From contig VXCM01003537.1 of NCBI GenBank assembly GCA_014773175.1, positions 6,427-70,426 of the forward strand: a stretch of DNA of 64,000 bases, given 5' to 3'. A program made the translations under genes and the position numbers. Under the pieces are notes generated by a model. It saw nothing but the letters and a program-made list of their open reading frames with translations, did not search any database and was not told the DNA's origin. Positions 58,001 through 64,000 of the stretch are shown here, piece by piece; the stretch's first letter is position 1; every line of letters starts with the position of its first letter. The DNA is from Lucifuga dentata. Its lineage: Eukaryota; Chordata; Actinopteri; Ophidiiformes; Bythitidae.

Positions 58001-61000
58001 GAGACTGACTTGACGTTTACTGAGCTGAGGGACGTCGCCTTTGATGGACAAATCACCAAAGAGTTGATTCTGGAGGACGTGTTGCACTTTTTGCTGTCCT
58101 CTCACACGGAGACGGCCGGGACGGAGACGGTTTGCTCCAAAACACGCATCACTTTTTACATATAAATAAAGAAAATACTTATTTTTAGACTAAATTAAAA
58201 AAAAAAAAAAAAAAAAACTGCAGAAACGTAATTTTACCTCATTTTCAGGCTTAAAAAGTGTTGTTGTTTTTTGTTTTTTTTTTAATAATATCTGGCATTG
58301 ATGTGAGACTATTCCGTTTGTTGTTTCCTTCCTTTCAGGAAAATGCTGGAAATGTCAAAACATGATAGGATAATACAGAATTAAGAAAATGGCATTTGAT
58401 CCCTTCTTAATATTACTCAAAATGATTTTATAGTCGTGTAATCAGATAATACAAATGTATTTTCTAGAGCTGAAGTACCCAGAAATGATTTTAATTGGAG
58501 AAATCTAAATCCTACATGCAAGAAATATTTGCTCTGATCAAGAATTTGATGACCAATTTGAATTTATTAATTCTTTAAAACTTTGTTACTACAAAAACCT
58601 CTACAAAGAAAATTTAAAACATAAAACAAAAAACAAAATCATAAGTGTTTTCTCAGCTGTGTTCTGATTTGTTAACGTGGTTTTTCTCTGTGTTCAGTAC
58701 GGTGGCTGCAGAGGGACAAATGGCCTCTGTTTGCCAGAAGACGAGTTTCTGCTGCTGCTTCAGTTTCACCGACAGATGAAAACGCCTGGAGCTTTTCAGC
58801 TGGTAAAAACATAATTATTTTTATTTAAATGAAGCATTAAAAAATTCTTCTCAAAATGAAGAGATAAAGATTGAGAAATGTTTATCAGTATATGAGTTCA
58901 GTTTCGACCATGCAGTATTAGTATTTATTTAAGTATGTATACTGTTTTCTTCTTTGTAATTTTTGTTTGTATGTATGCTTGATTTTGTTCTGATTGTATT
59001 TGTTTATATTTCTTATTCTATTTGTTTTCTTAAAATATGAAATAAAAAGTTACAAAAAAAATCTTACATATAAAAACATGACACATTAACACGAACTTCC
59101 TCAGTTTATTCAGCATTTAAAGGCTGAATAAAACAAATTTTTAAATTGGAATACATAATGTTTGAATTTTTCTACATTTTCTATAGTTTTTATTGGATAA
59201 TTGAAATTGTAAATAAATTGTAATCACTTTGCACATGTTATAATTAACATTTGCATGTAATATTTGTATTTTTTTTACTCTTCGCCATCAAGTCGAGCGT
59301 GAATTGGACAAAAACGTCTTTTTTCGAGAGTATTTAATGTATCTGATGCTGTTGGAGAAAGTTTGTTGTACTTTTCTTTGCAGTTGTATCCCTGTTCTTC
59401 ATCAGAAGACTCCTCCTCCTCCTCCTCTTCCTCCATCATGGCCGACGGCTCTTCCAGGGTTTCTGATCTCTCCATCCTGCTGTTCAGACTCAGCAGCTTC
59501 TACGAGCTGCAGAGGAACCACAGCTACAGGCAAGAAGCAAAACCCAACACACACACATTTTAGGACCGTTCAGGTAATCCAGGTAATCCAGATACCGATA
59601 GAACCGCAGAGAAATAACACATTTCAAACAAAAACTCATATTTCCAGCTTGAATCGATCTTTTTGAGTATCAAACACTCATCTGTTTATTCCTCTGGACT
59701 CTAAAGTCACATTTATTTGCTGATTTTCTTCTAGAATCAAATAGAAAATTGACAACTTCTTTATGATTTATTTTTAATTTTACTTATTTATTTTTTGCTA
59801 AATTCTTTTAGATTGGAATTTTTTTTTCCTTGAATGATTATTATCGGCTCCCCACAAAGAAATTCTCTGCTAGTCTGTAAAACATTACAGGATCAGCTGA
59901 GAAATCAACAAGAATTAAATATCAGACTCAGAAACTTTGTTATGAGATGAAAACTGACTGCAGCGTTTTTCCCACAGAAATGTTCAGACAGAAGCAGTGG
60001 CCAATCAGGAATCAGGACCGGCTCCACATGATCTTCTTGGCCGAGGTGAGATGCTGCTTTGATCTGTGTCAGCATCATTGTCAGAACCAGTTAGTCTATG
60101 TACTGTTTTTCCCACAATACCAGTCATGAACTAAACTGATACAAACACTTTAACCCTTAACTTTATCGCTACTGATTTTTTTTTTTTTTTTTTTTNTTTT
60201 TTTTTTTTTTTTTTGCTTCATAAGAATTAAAAAAAAAATAATAATTTGAACGTCTTGATAGTGCCCCTTAGTTGATGAAATGTTAATTACACCCACAGTA
60301 TAAAAGCTTTGAACACAAAATGCCCTAAAAATGAGAATGTGTCATTAAAATCATGATTCATCTTCTGGGGAGCATGAAAGTCTGCAGTAAACATCATGTC
60401 ATTATAGATTAAAATATGAGCCATTTTTTGGCATTTCATCCTGAGGGAGAGGAAATGTTAGAATGTGAACAAAAAAAAAACATCAAGGGATCATCCTCTG
60501 GGTGCCATGAAAATCCATATGGACTTCCAGTTCCGTCCGGTCCGTAGCTGCTCAACATCACGGTTTGGAACGTTGCATCATCAGCAGGATTCCCAAACCT
60601 GATGATGGTCACCATGTGGTTTAAACTGGTTTTACATCAGCAGCGTCATAGCTTCTCGTCTGGCCCCGGGCTCTTCACGGTTGCCGCCGTTATGCAGCGG
60701 ATGGTTTTTCTGACACTCAGGCTGGAGGTGATGTGGTCGCTGCTGAAAAGCTTTCATGTCGTCTGCGGTCGGCTGCTGCTCTTTGTGTTCAAACTGGCTT
60801 TTAGGCGGTTAGGAGGGTTAGTCTAAACATGTTAATCCGGTACTAATTACCTGCTAAAAAATGCAATCAGAAATGTAATCCAATATTAAAGTAATATATC
60901 TTGATTACTTTCCATTAGTTTTGGATTACTTCAATCAATATGACTTTTATATATTTTATATAGACTTTTATTTAAGTGTATTCTGTAAAACAACAGAACA

Positions 61001-62529
61001 ATGTAAGATAACCTTAGGAAAGAAANGACTTTTATTTAAGTGTATTCTGTAAAACAACAGAACAATGTAAGATAACCTTAGGAAAGAAAATGAAAATTAA
61101 ATTCAGGCAGTAGGCCTTCCATTTCTAAATTAAATTATAGGCTGACAGAATAGTACAGTTAACAAAGCAATAATAAAATCTGGTCCTTTTACAAAGTAAA
61201 AACAAAATGCTCTAAATGTTTTGTACATGGATTAAGAGCATCAACAGTATTTTTCAACAAATGAAAAGCTAAAAGAAAAAATAGATGCTAACTGACTGTT
61301 ACGGTTTTGCTTTGACCTACAGTAGCTTCTGTTTTCGTTATAAATCGTCAAACTAGCAGCTGTTCGCTACAGTAATAATAATAATTGGTAGTTGTGTTGA
61401 AATGCTGGCTAGCGTTAGCTTTGGCTAGCTGGTTTCTGTGTAGCTAGCATAGCGATTGGTCTTACCTGCAAATAGTGGTGAAATTTACACAATGTGAAAG
61501 CATTTTTTTTTCACTGGTGTCCATGGCGACGCTAGTAAACAGAAGAGCAGCGTTGAGAGAGATGTTATGTGCGCAGCGTGTTTGGCAGAAAATCGTTCGA
61601 TTTTACAAGCATAATCCTGATAGTAATCCCCATTTTCTGCAAAATGTATCTGTAATCTGATTACACTTATTTCTCCGTAACTGTAATGGAATACAGTTAA
61701 ATTTTTTTTTTTTTTTTTGTATCCTGATTACTGATGTCGTTACATGTATTCCATTATTACTCAAGTCTGCTTTTAGATACTTTAGTTTAGCATTAAATAT
61801 CTCAAACTACTGGATGGTTTTCCATGAATTCCATGATTCAGATGTTCGTGTCCCCAGAGGATGAATTTTGGCAAGTTAAGTCTTGTGTGTGTTTTCAGAG
61901 CGCTGTGTGGACCCCCACCTCAGGCAGATCTACACGGACCCCCCGCTCGCCCTGACCCCCCCCTTCAGTCCCTGGGTGAAGGAATACCGTGCTGAGGTGC
62001 CCTTTGACGTGGTGACGGTTCGAATCCGGCCCGAGCCCATCAGCTCAGCCTGCCGCGTCCACCTGGACGAGCACCGAGGGCTGAGGTCAGACTTCTGATC
62101 ATCAATCCTTTTCTGGTTCCTTATCAATACTTTTCCTGTAAAATACACAGAAAGTCTGGTGTTGAGGTAAATGCCATTCTGCTGCTTTTCTTCCTGCTTC
62201 TTTCTTCTGAACTCCTGCTGCTTCTGCATACATTTCACAGCTTGTTGAGCAATAATTTTCTGGATCTCTGCTTTGACTTTTTGACCTTTTTTGGTCTTTT
62301 TGTCCTTTTCTCTCTCCTTCCTGCCAAACTCTGTGAGAAAATCTATTTTTTTCCCTTCAGGATGGCAAACTACCCGGTTGGCCTTGGCAACAGCAAGATC
62401 AGTATCTTGGTGGTAGACGAAGCAGTGCCAGATCCCGTTGTCATGACGATTTACACTGTGCACATGTACCGGGAGAGCCGGCCCAGCCTGCCCATGTTTG
62501 GAGATCACGTGATGTGCGGCTTTGAGCAG
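43058..62529 (+). CDS. cped1: cped1 (cadherin-like and PC-esterase domain containing 1), 5' part: 14 coding exons
   Basis: Poorly characterised secretory-pathway protein, predicted to enter the ER or Golgi through an N-terminal hydrophobic segment. Exons: 43058-43303, 50641-50876, 52563-52654, 53111-53195, 53887-53971, 54727-54874, 56026-56153, 56658-56730, 57998-58129, 58698-58802, 59384-59529, 59978-60045, 61899-62085, 62361-62529, about 612 codons once a 64-base assembly insertion in exon 2 is removed. Recognisable marks: [20 protein letters not shown] signal anchor, [52 protein letters not shown] and [11 protein letters not shown], in the order of human CPED1. The cadherin-like part starts in the last exons; the PC-esterase domain is beyond the window. 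ATG at 43058 or 43106 are both possible. Confidence 0.92.
44108..44584 (+). mobile_element. TTAA-flanked MITE, subfamily A, with assembly duplication
   Basis: Both TTAA ends are present. The first 65 bp occur twice around an N at 44173, an assembly artefact. The block holding the tttttcctaccttccag motif is deleted. It lies in cped1 intron 1. Confidence 0.75.
45207..45766 (-). mobile_element. TTAA-type MITE, subfamily A, inverted, right end eroded
   Basis: The left end reads ctaaaggaccaaac and the right end decays after ggctagtattgg with no TTAA. The internal order is inverted relative to 4213-4797. It lies in cped1 intron 1. Confidence 0.72.
46686..46895 (+). mobile_element. Short TTAA-flanked MITE, subfamily B
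   Basis: 210-bp derivative: TTAAAGGATCATACCAG to CTGGTATGATCCTTTAA. The TIRs are nearly perfect, with only about 40 bp between them. It lies in cped1 intron 1. Confidence 0.78.
47656..47695 (+). mobile_element. Terminal fragment of TTAA-type MITE
   Basis: Only the first 40 bp (ttaaaggaccataccagtca, then gcatgttt) remain before unrelated sequence. It lies in cped1 intron 1. Confidence 0.6.
48092..49238 (+). mobile_element. Long (1.15 kb) TTAA-flanked element, subfamily B
   Basis: TTAAAGGAGCATACC at the left and GGATGGTCCTTTAA at the right. It shares subfamily B end sequence and the gaatatagtcccc block, but carries about 550 bp extra in the middle, rich in aatttcaaa/ttttcaaaat motifs. Open frames of 82 and 114 codons inside it have no recognisable transposase motif. 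It may be closer to the ancestral element or may hold a nested insertion. Confidence 0.65.
49583..49848 (+). mobile_element. 5' half of TTAA-type MITE, truncated at a CA array
   Basis: Begins TTAAAGGACCATACCAACC and follows subfamily A up to ttatgtaattttag, where a 320-bp CA-rich array starts. The right half is absent. It lies in cped1 intron 1. Confidence 0.72.
49848..50168. repeat. CA-rich compound array
   Basis: (ca)n runs interrupted by caaacataaac and aaatttaaaccc at semi-regular spacing, with a higher-order block (cacaaatttaaa...cccacatacacacacaaacataa) seen at least twice. It truncates a MITE on its left side. Confidence 0.85.
50263..50302. repeat. (ATC)13 microsatellite
   Basis: Uninterrupted atc repeat in cped1 intron 1. 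Confidence 0.95.
50390..50523. mobile_element. Short palindromic element with GACGGCGTATCAGG ends
   Basis: Left acgacggcgtatcagg and right cctgatacgccgtca are inverted repeats. The centre (tttctaaactcataaat, then tttgtgagtttagaaa) is itself a palindrome. Both flanks carry ATTTCAT, a possible target duplication. It lies about 120 bp before cped1 exon 2. Confidence 0.7.
50641..50876 (+). CDS. cped1: cped1 coding exon 2, frame broken by assembly duplication
   Basis: Acceptor tgtctcctctccag. It encodes [38 protein letters not shown], then [19 protein letters not shown]. Bases 50693-50755 and 50757-50819 are identical 63-bp copies around an N. Dropping 64 bases leaves 172 nt, phase 1, which joins the next exon correctly. 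Donor G|gttacc is a weak consensus. Confidence 0.85.
52563..52654 (+). CDS. cped1: cped1 coding exon 3
   Basis: Acceptor ggtgtctgtcag, donor AGG|gtgaga, 92 bp: [20 protein letters not shown], then [11 protein letters not shown]. The WNLLVCLS core matches the W-LLICLS block of CPED1. Confidence 0.9.
53064..53110. repeat. (TTCC)n microsatellite serving as polypyrimidine tract
   Basis: ttcc/ctcc repeat running directly into the acceptor cag of cped1 exon 4. Confidence 0.85.
53111..53195 (+). CDS. cped1: cped1 coding exon 4
   Basis: The acceptor pyrimidine tract is a (TTCC)n microsatellite (53064-53110) ending ccctcag; donor TCAG|gtgatt. It encodes [20 protein letters not shown] and FYKPKLIS. 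Phase 1 out. Confidence 0.82.
53887..53971 (+). CDS. cped1: cped1 coding exon 5 (found by phase)
   Basis: Acceptor ttaatccctctcag, donor GACAG|gtcagc, 85 bp with phase 1 in and 2 out, open in that frame: [19 protein letters not shown] then [10 protein letters not shown]. The sequence is weakly conserved, but without it exon 4 cannot join exon 6 at its natural acceptor without hitting a stop. Good phase evidence, modest similarity. Confidence 0.65.
54113..54540. mobile_element. GCTAAGCTAGG-type element with internal minisatellite
   Basis: The right end (cgtcagactcttcctttaag) matches the TIR of the 8765-9418 element. The core motif is amplified into about 7.5 tandem copies of a 42-bp unit between about 54116 and 54431. 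It lies in cped1 intron 5. Confidence 0.65.
54116..54431. repeat. 42-bp minisatellite (gctaagctaggctagcagtt...)
   Basis: The unit is gctaagctaggctagcagtt followed by tccccctgcttccagtctttgt, 42 bp, with about 7.5 copies that differ at a few positions each. It arose inside a dispersed element, since single copies of the unit occur elsewhere in the window. Confidence 0.8.
54727..54874 (+). CDS. cped1: cped1 coding exon 6
   Basis: Acceptor attcttcgctgacag, donor CAG|gtaact, 148 bp: [20 protein letters not shown] then [20 protein letters not shown]. The TAYVLVTS block matches the corresponding CPED1 region. Phase 2 in, 0 out. Confidence 0.88.
54875..56025 (+). other. cped1 intron 6
   Basis: Nothing recognisable beyond short (GT)n at 55488-55501 and AT-rich low-complexity sequence; no element of the families described here was seen. 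Confidence 0.5.
56026..56153 (+). CDS. cped1: cped1 coding exon 7
   Basis: Acceptor ctcttcctccatctcag, donor CACAG|gtaaaa, 128 bp: [20 protein letters not shown], then [20 protein letters not shown]. Helical pattern shared with the KLQTFFET-type region of CPED1. Confidence 0.85.
56355..56553. mobile_element. Second, diverged copy of the GACGGCG palindromic element
   Basis: Right end ggccctgacgccgtcgta, with the internal tttaaactcacaaacttg / caagtttttaaactca inverted pair and the 'ataatgccccct' block shared with 50390-50523. The left terminus is not recognisable. It lies in cped1 intron 7. Confidence 0.55.
56658..56730 (+). CDS. cped1: cped1 coding exon 8
   Basis: Acceptor ggttatttcag, donor AAG|gtacgc, 73 bp: [20 protein letters not shown] then IVVK, matching the C-C-QLLTF block of CPED1. 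Confidence 0.87.
56731..57997 (+). other. cped1 intron 8
   Basis: AT-rich. It holds a (TTCTA)n microsatellite at 57436-57484, an unremarkable pyrimidine-rich stretch (57660-57830) and a poly-T with an N at 57884 just before exon 9. Confidence 0.55.
57436..57484. repeat. (CTATT)n microsatellite
   Basis: About ten copies of the pentamer ctatt/ttcta in cped1 intron 8. Confidence 0.95.
57998..58129 (+). CDS. cped1: cped1 coding exon 9
   Basis: Acceptor tcttcttgttttgtag, 44 codons [20 protein letters not shown] ... [20 protein letters not shown]; donor ACG|gtttgc is weak but gives phase 0, required by exon 10. Confidence 0.8.
58698..58802 (+). CDS. cped1: cped1 coding exon 10
   Basis: Acceptor tctctgtgttcag, donor CTG|gtaaaa, 35 codons [20 protein letters not shown] then [15 protein letters not shown], corresponding to the region ending FQLLFP in CPED1. 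Confidence 0.83.
59384..59529 (+). CDS. cped1: cped1 coding exon 11 with GC donor
   Basis: Acceptor cttttctttgcag; encodes LYPCSSSED, a poly-Ser run, then [20 protein letters not shown] and HSY. The exon can only be left in phase 2 at TACAG|gcaaga, a GC donor with otherwise good consensus. Confidence 0.8.
59978..60045 (+). CDS. cped1: cped1 coding exon 12
   Basis: Acceptor cgtttttcccacag, donor CGAG|gtgaga, 68 bp: [20 protein letters not shown] then GR. Weakly conserved linker, phases fit on both sides. Confidence 0.7.
60046..61898 (+). other. cped1 intron 12
   Basis: Poly-T with N at 60196, then an inverted-repeat element (about 60838-61765) with a 63-bp assembly duplication around N at 61026. 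No exon found. Confidence 0.55.
60838..61765. mobile_element. Putative inverted-repeat element rich in GTAATCC/GGATTAC
   Basis: The left portion has taatccggtactaattacc and 'gtaatccaat', the right has 'gtaatctgattacac' and 'atgtattccattattac', repeated in both orientations. It contains an assembly duplication (N at 61026). There is no protein. It lies in cped1 intron 12. Confidence 0.45.
61899..62085 (+). CDS. cped1: cped1 coding exon 13
   Basis: Acceptor gtgtgtgttttcag, donor CTGAG|gtcaga, 187 bp: [38 protein letters not shown] and [10 protein letters not shown]. The EVPFDVVTV block is characteristic of CPED1. Confidence 0.93.
62361..62529 (+). CDS. cped1: cped1 coding exon 14
   Basis: Acceptor tttttttcccttcag, donor CAG|gtatgt, 169 bp: [40 protein letters not shown] and CGFEQ. 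Last CPED1 exon seen; phase 0 out, continues beyond the window. Confidence 0.93.
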
Positions 62530-62782
62530 GTATGTGAAACAGGAAGAAGATTTCAGATCCTTCACTTCAGTAAAAACAAAGAAACCAACGTGGAAAAATA
62601 CTCCTTTATAAGTAGTGATTTTAATAAAAAAGTTAAAAGTATTAGCAGCAAGTAAAAGTAAAGAAAACTGCTTAACGTGTATCTGGTATGTGTTAATGCA
62701 TCAATCAAAATTTAACAGCAAATTTCTTGGTGATTCTGCCACGAGATTTAGAGAAATCCCAAATCCTTAAAATCTTTAAATC

Positions 62783-62842
62783 CTTAAGAATATAGTATTT
62801 ATTGGGCTCAAACATGCAAAATCACCAGTATGGCCCTTTAGC
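62783..62842 (+). mobile_element. 3' terminal fragment of TTAA-type MITE, subfamily B
   Basis: The sequence 'tttattgggctcaaacatgc' followed by 'accagtatggccctttag' matches the right end of subfamily B. The left part is missing. It lies in cped1 intron 14. Confidence 0.5.
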
Positions 62843-63715
62843 GTCAGGGATTTCTTTTGCTGTAAGCCTGAAAGGATTTAAATGTAAGACAAGCGTGAAG
62901 AATAAATCTTGCTCGGCGGTTTGCGTCTTTAAGGAGGAAACGGCCGTGTTGTTACTTTAATCATCGCCATTTTTTGGTGGCGTTGTCATTGATAACGAAA
63001 TTACTCTAAATCCATTTGACATATCAAGATGAATCAACTTCCTGGTGTTCTCAGACGTGTGTTTTCTGTGCTGTGGAGTTTAATTCTGTCAGTCATGATT
63101 CATGTAAAATCTCTAATATCAAAGCGATATTTATTAAACTGAAATCCACCTGAGGCTTTCATTCTTTTTCTACATGACAGATCTGTAAACCAGATTGTGA
63201 CACATTTAAGTACGCATTTGAGCTTTTACTTCATATTGTTTCTTTTTGGAGGGAGGAAGTGGAGCTGTTAAACGCTCTGGCGGCGGCAGCGGTGGCTGGG
63301 ATGTGTGTTGTGGTTTTTCTTGGTGGTCTTCAAGGAGGAACAAATTGTAGAAGTTTAATTCTTTCCTTCTGTATGGTCGCGAAATTCTCAAAAACCACAA
63401 AACCCCAAACCATTTGATCTTTGGTTTTATTCGTGCTCGTGCATCTGCGTGCTGAATGTGGATCTTCGAGCTTTATTGTTCCTCTTGTTTTGAAACTCCT
63501 CAAATTGTTGTTTTATTCTAACGTTTTTAGGAATTTGAACGCTTGGCTCACTGGGTAAAATTGTTCCAAATCATGGAGATTAAATTACGAAAACATGAAC
63601 TTAAAAGCACTCATCATAGTTTTATGGAAATCGATCAAAATGTTCCCACAAAACAGCAAATATATTTCTAAAATCACATTTTAGCCCAAATGGAAAGAAC
63701 TTGTTTCAAACACAA

Positions 63716-63760
<45 letters not shown>

Positions 63761-63938
63761 CGTTCTGTGTAATAAAAAGCCTGATGGGTGATGATTTTGG
63801 TTTTCCAAACTTTTGTAGGTTTTTAGGTCTGAGTTGTTATCAGATTTCAATGTTCTTATTTTTCATTTAGTTTATTTTTAACCCTTTGAAATGCTTTAAT
63901 GTGCAAAAAAAATCCACATTGATCTACATGTACTCTCC

Positions 63939-64000
63939 CTTGCTGCAGCACCAGTAAGCACACTGAGTGAAAACAGGCTATTTTAGGTACTGTCAGCACG
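63939..64000. repeat. Second copy of the CACACTGAGTGA dispersed repeat (cut by window end)
   Basis: Matches 24173-24225 with a few substitutions. It lies in cped1 intron 14 and continues past the window. Confidence 0.5.

Larger units (their letters stand above)
62530..64000 (+). other. cped1 intron 14, 5' part
   Basis: No exon found. It holds a MITE end fragment (62783-62842), a pure poly-T of about 40 bases at 63719-63758 and the start of a dispersed repeat at 63939. Confidence 0.55.

Noticed and set aside
61930..62565. 211-codon minus-strand open frame
   Set aside because: Antisense shadow of cped1 exons 13 and 14 and their short intron; the plus-strand exons have splice sites and family similarity.

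Overview
This is a window of vertebrate, almost certainly teleost fish, nuclear DNA. It holds parts or all of four intron-containing genes in the order kcnd2 (+) - tspan12 (-) - ing3 (+) - cped1 (+). From general knowledge this is the order and orientation of KCND2-TSPAN12-ING3-CPED1 on human chromosome 7q31. A fish is suggested by the compression of the block (tens of kb here, far larger in mammals), very dense (CA)n microsatellites and several families of short inverted-repeat DNA elements. No bacterial, viral or organellar genes, tRNA, rRNA or CRISPR array were recognised.

Layout. 1-5561: intron 1 of kcnd2, repeats only. 5562-13226: last five coding exons of kcnd2 (Kv4.2 A-type K+ channel) from the pore to the PDZ-binding C-terminus; 3' UTR to about 17.0 kb. 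17.0-20.7 kb: convergent intergenic region with a degenerate tandem array. 20677-32566: complete tspan12 CDS (7 coding exons, minus strand, 318 codons). 32.6-35.2 kb: divergent intergenic region with the ing3 promoter. 35193-40433: ing3, 12 coding exons, complete except for a short stretch lost in an assembly gap in exon 6. 40.4-43.1 kb: ing3 3' UTR and cped1 upstream region. 43058-62529: first 14 coding exons of cped1 (about 612 codons); the PC-esterase part lies beyond the window. All exon joins were checked for reading phase, and almost all introns are GT-AG.

The four genes are not known to form one functional system. Kcnd2 is a neuronal/cardiac channel, tspan12 a Norrin/Frizzled4 co-receptor, ing3 a histone-reading subunit of the NuA4/TIP60 acetyltransferase, and cped1 a poorly characterised secretory-pathway protein. 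They are linked by ancestral synteny.

The non-coding part is dominated by (1) a TTAA-flanked, long-TIR element family in two subfamilies with at least a dozen copies; (2) a second family with an internal GCTAAGCTAGGCTAG motif, amplified into a 42-bp minisatellite in cped1; (3) a palindromic element with a GACGGCGTATCAGG terminus; (4) minisatellites of 61 bp (polypurine), about 60 bp and others; (5) microsatellites lying directly against splice sites. Single N characters flanked by identical 61-66 bp direct copies occur eight times and look like unmerged assembly overlaps; one breaks cped1 exon 2. I see no convincing novel biological system here. The most useful observations are the assembly artefacts that damage ing3 and cped1, the transposon families, and the splice-site microsatellites.
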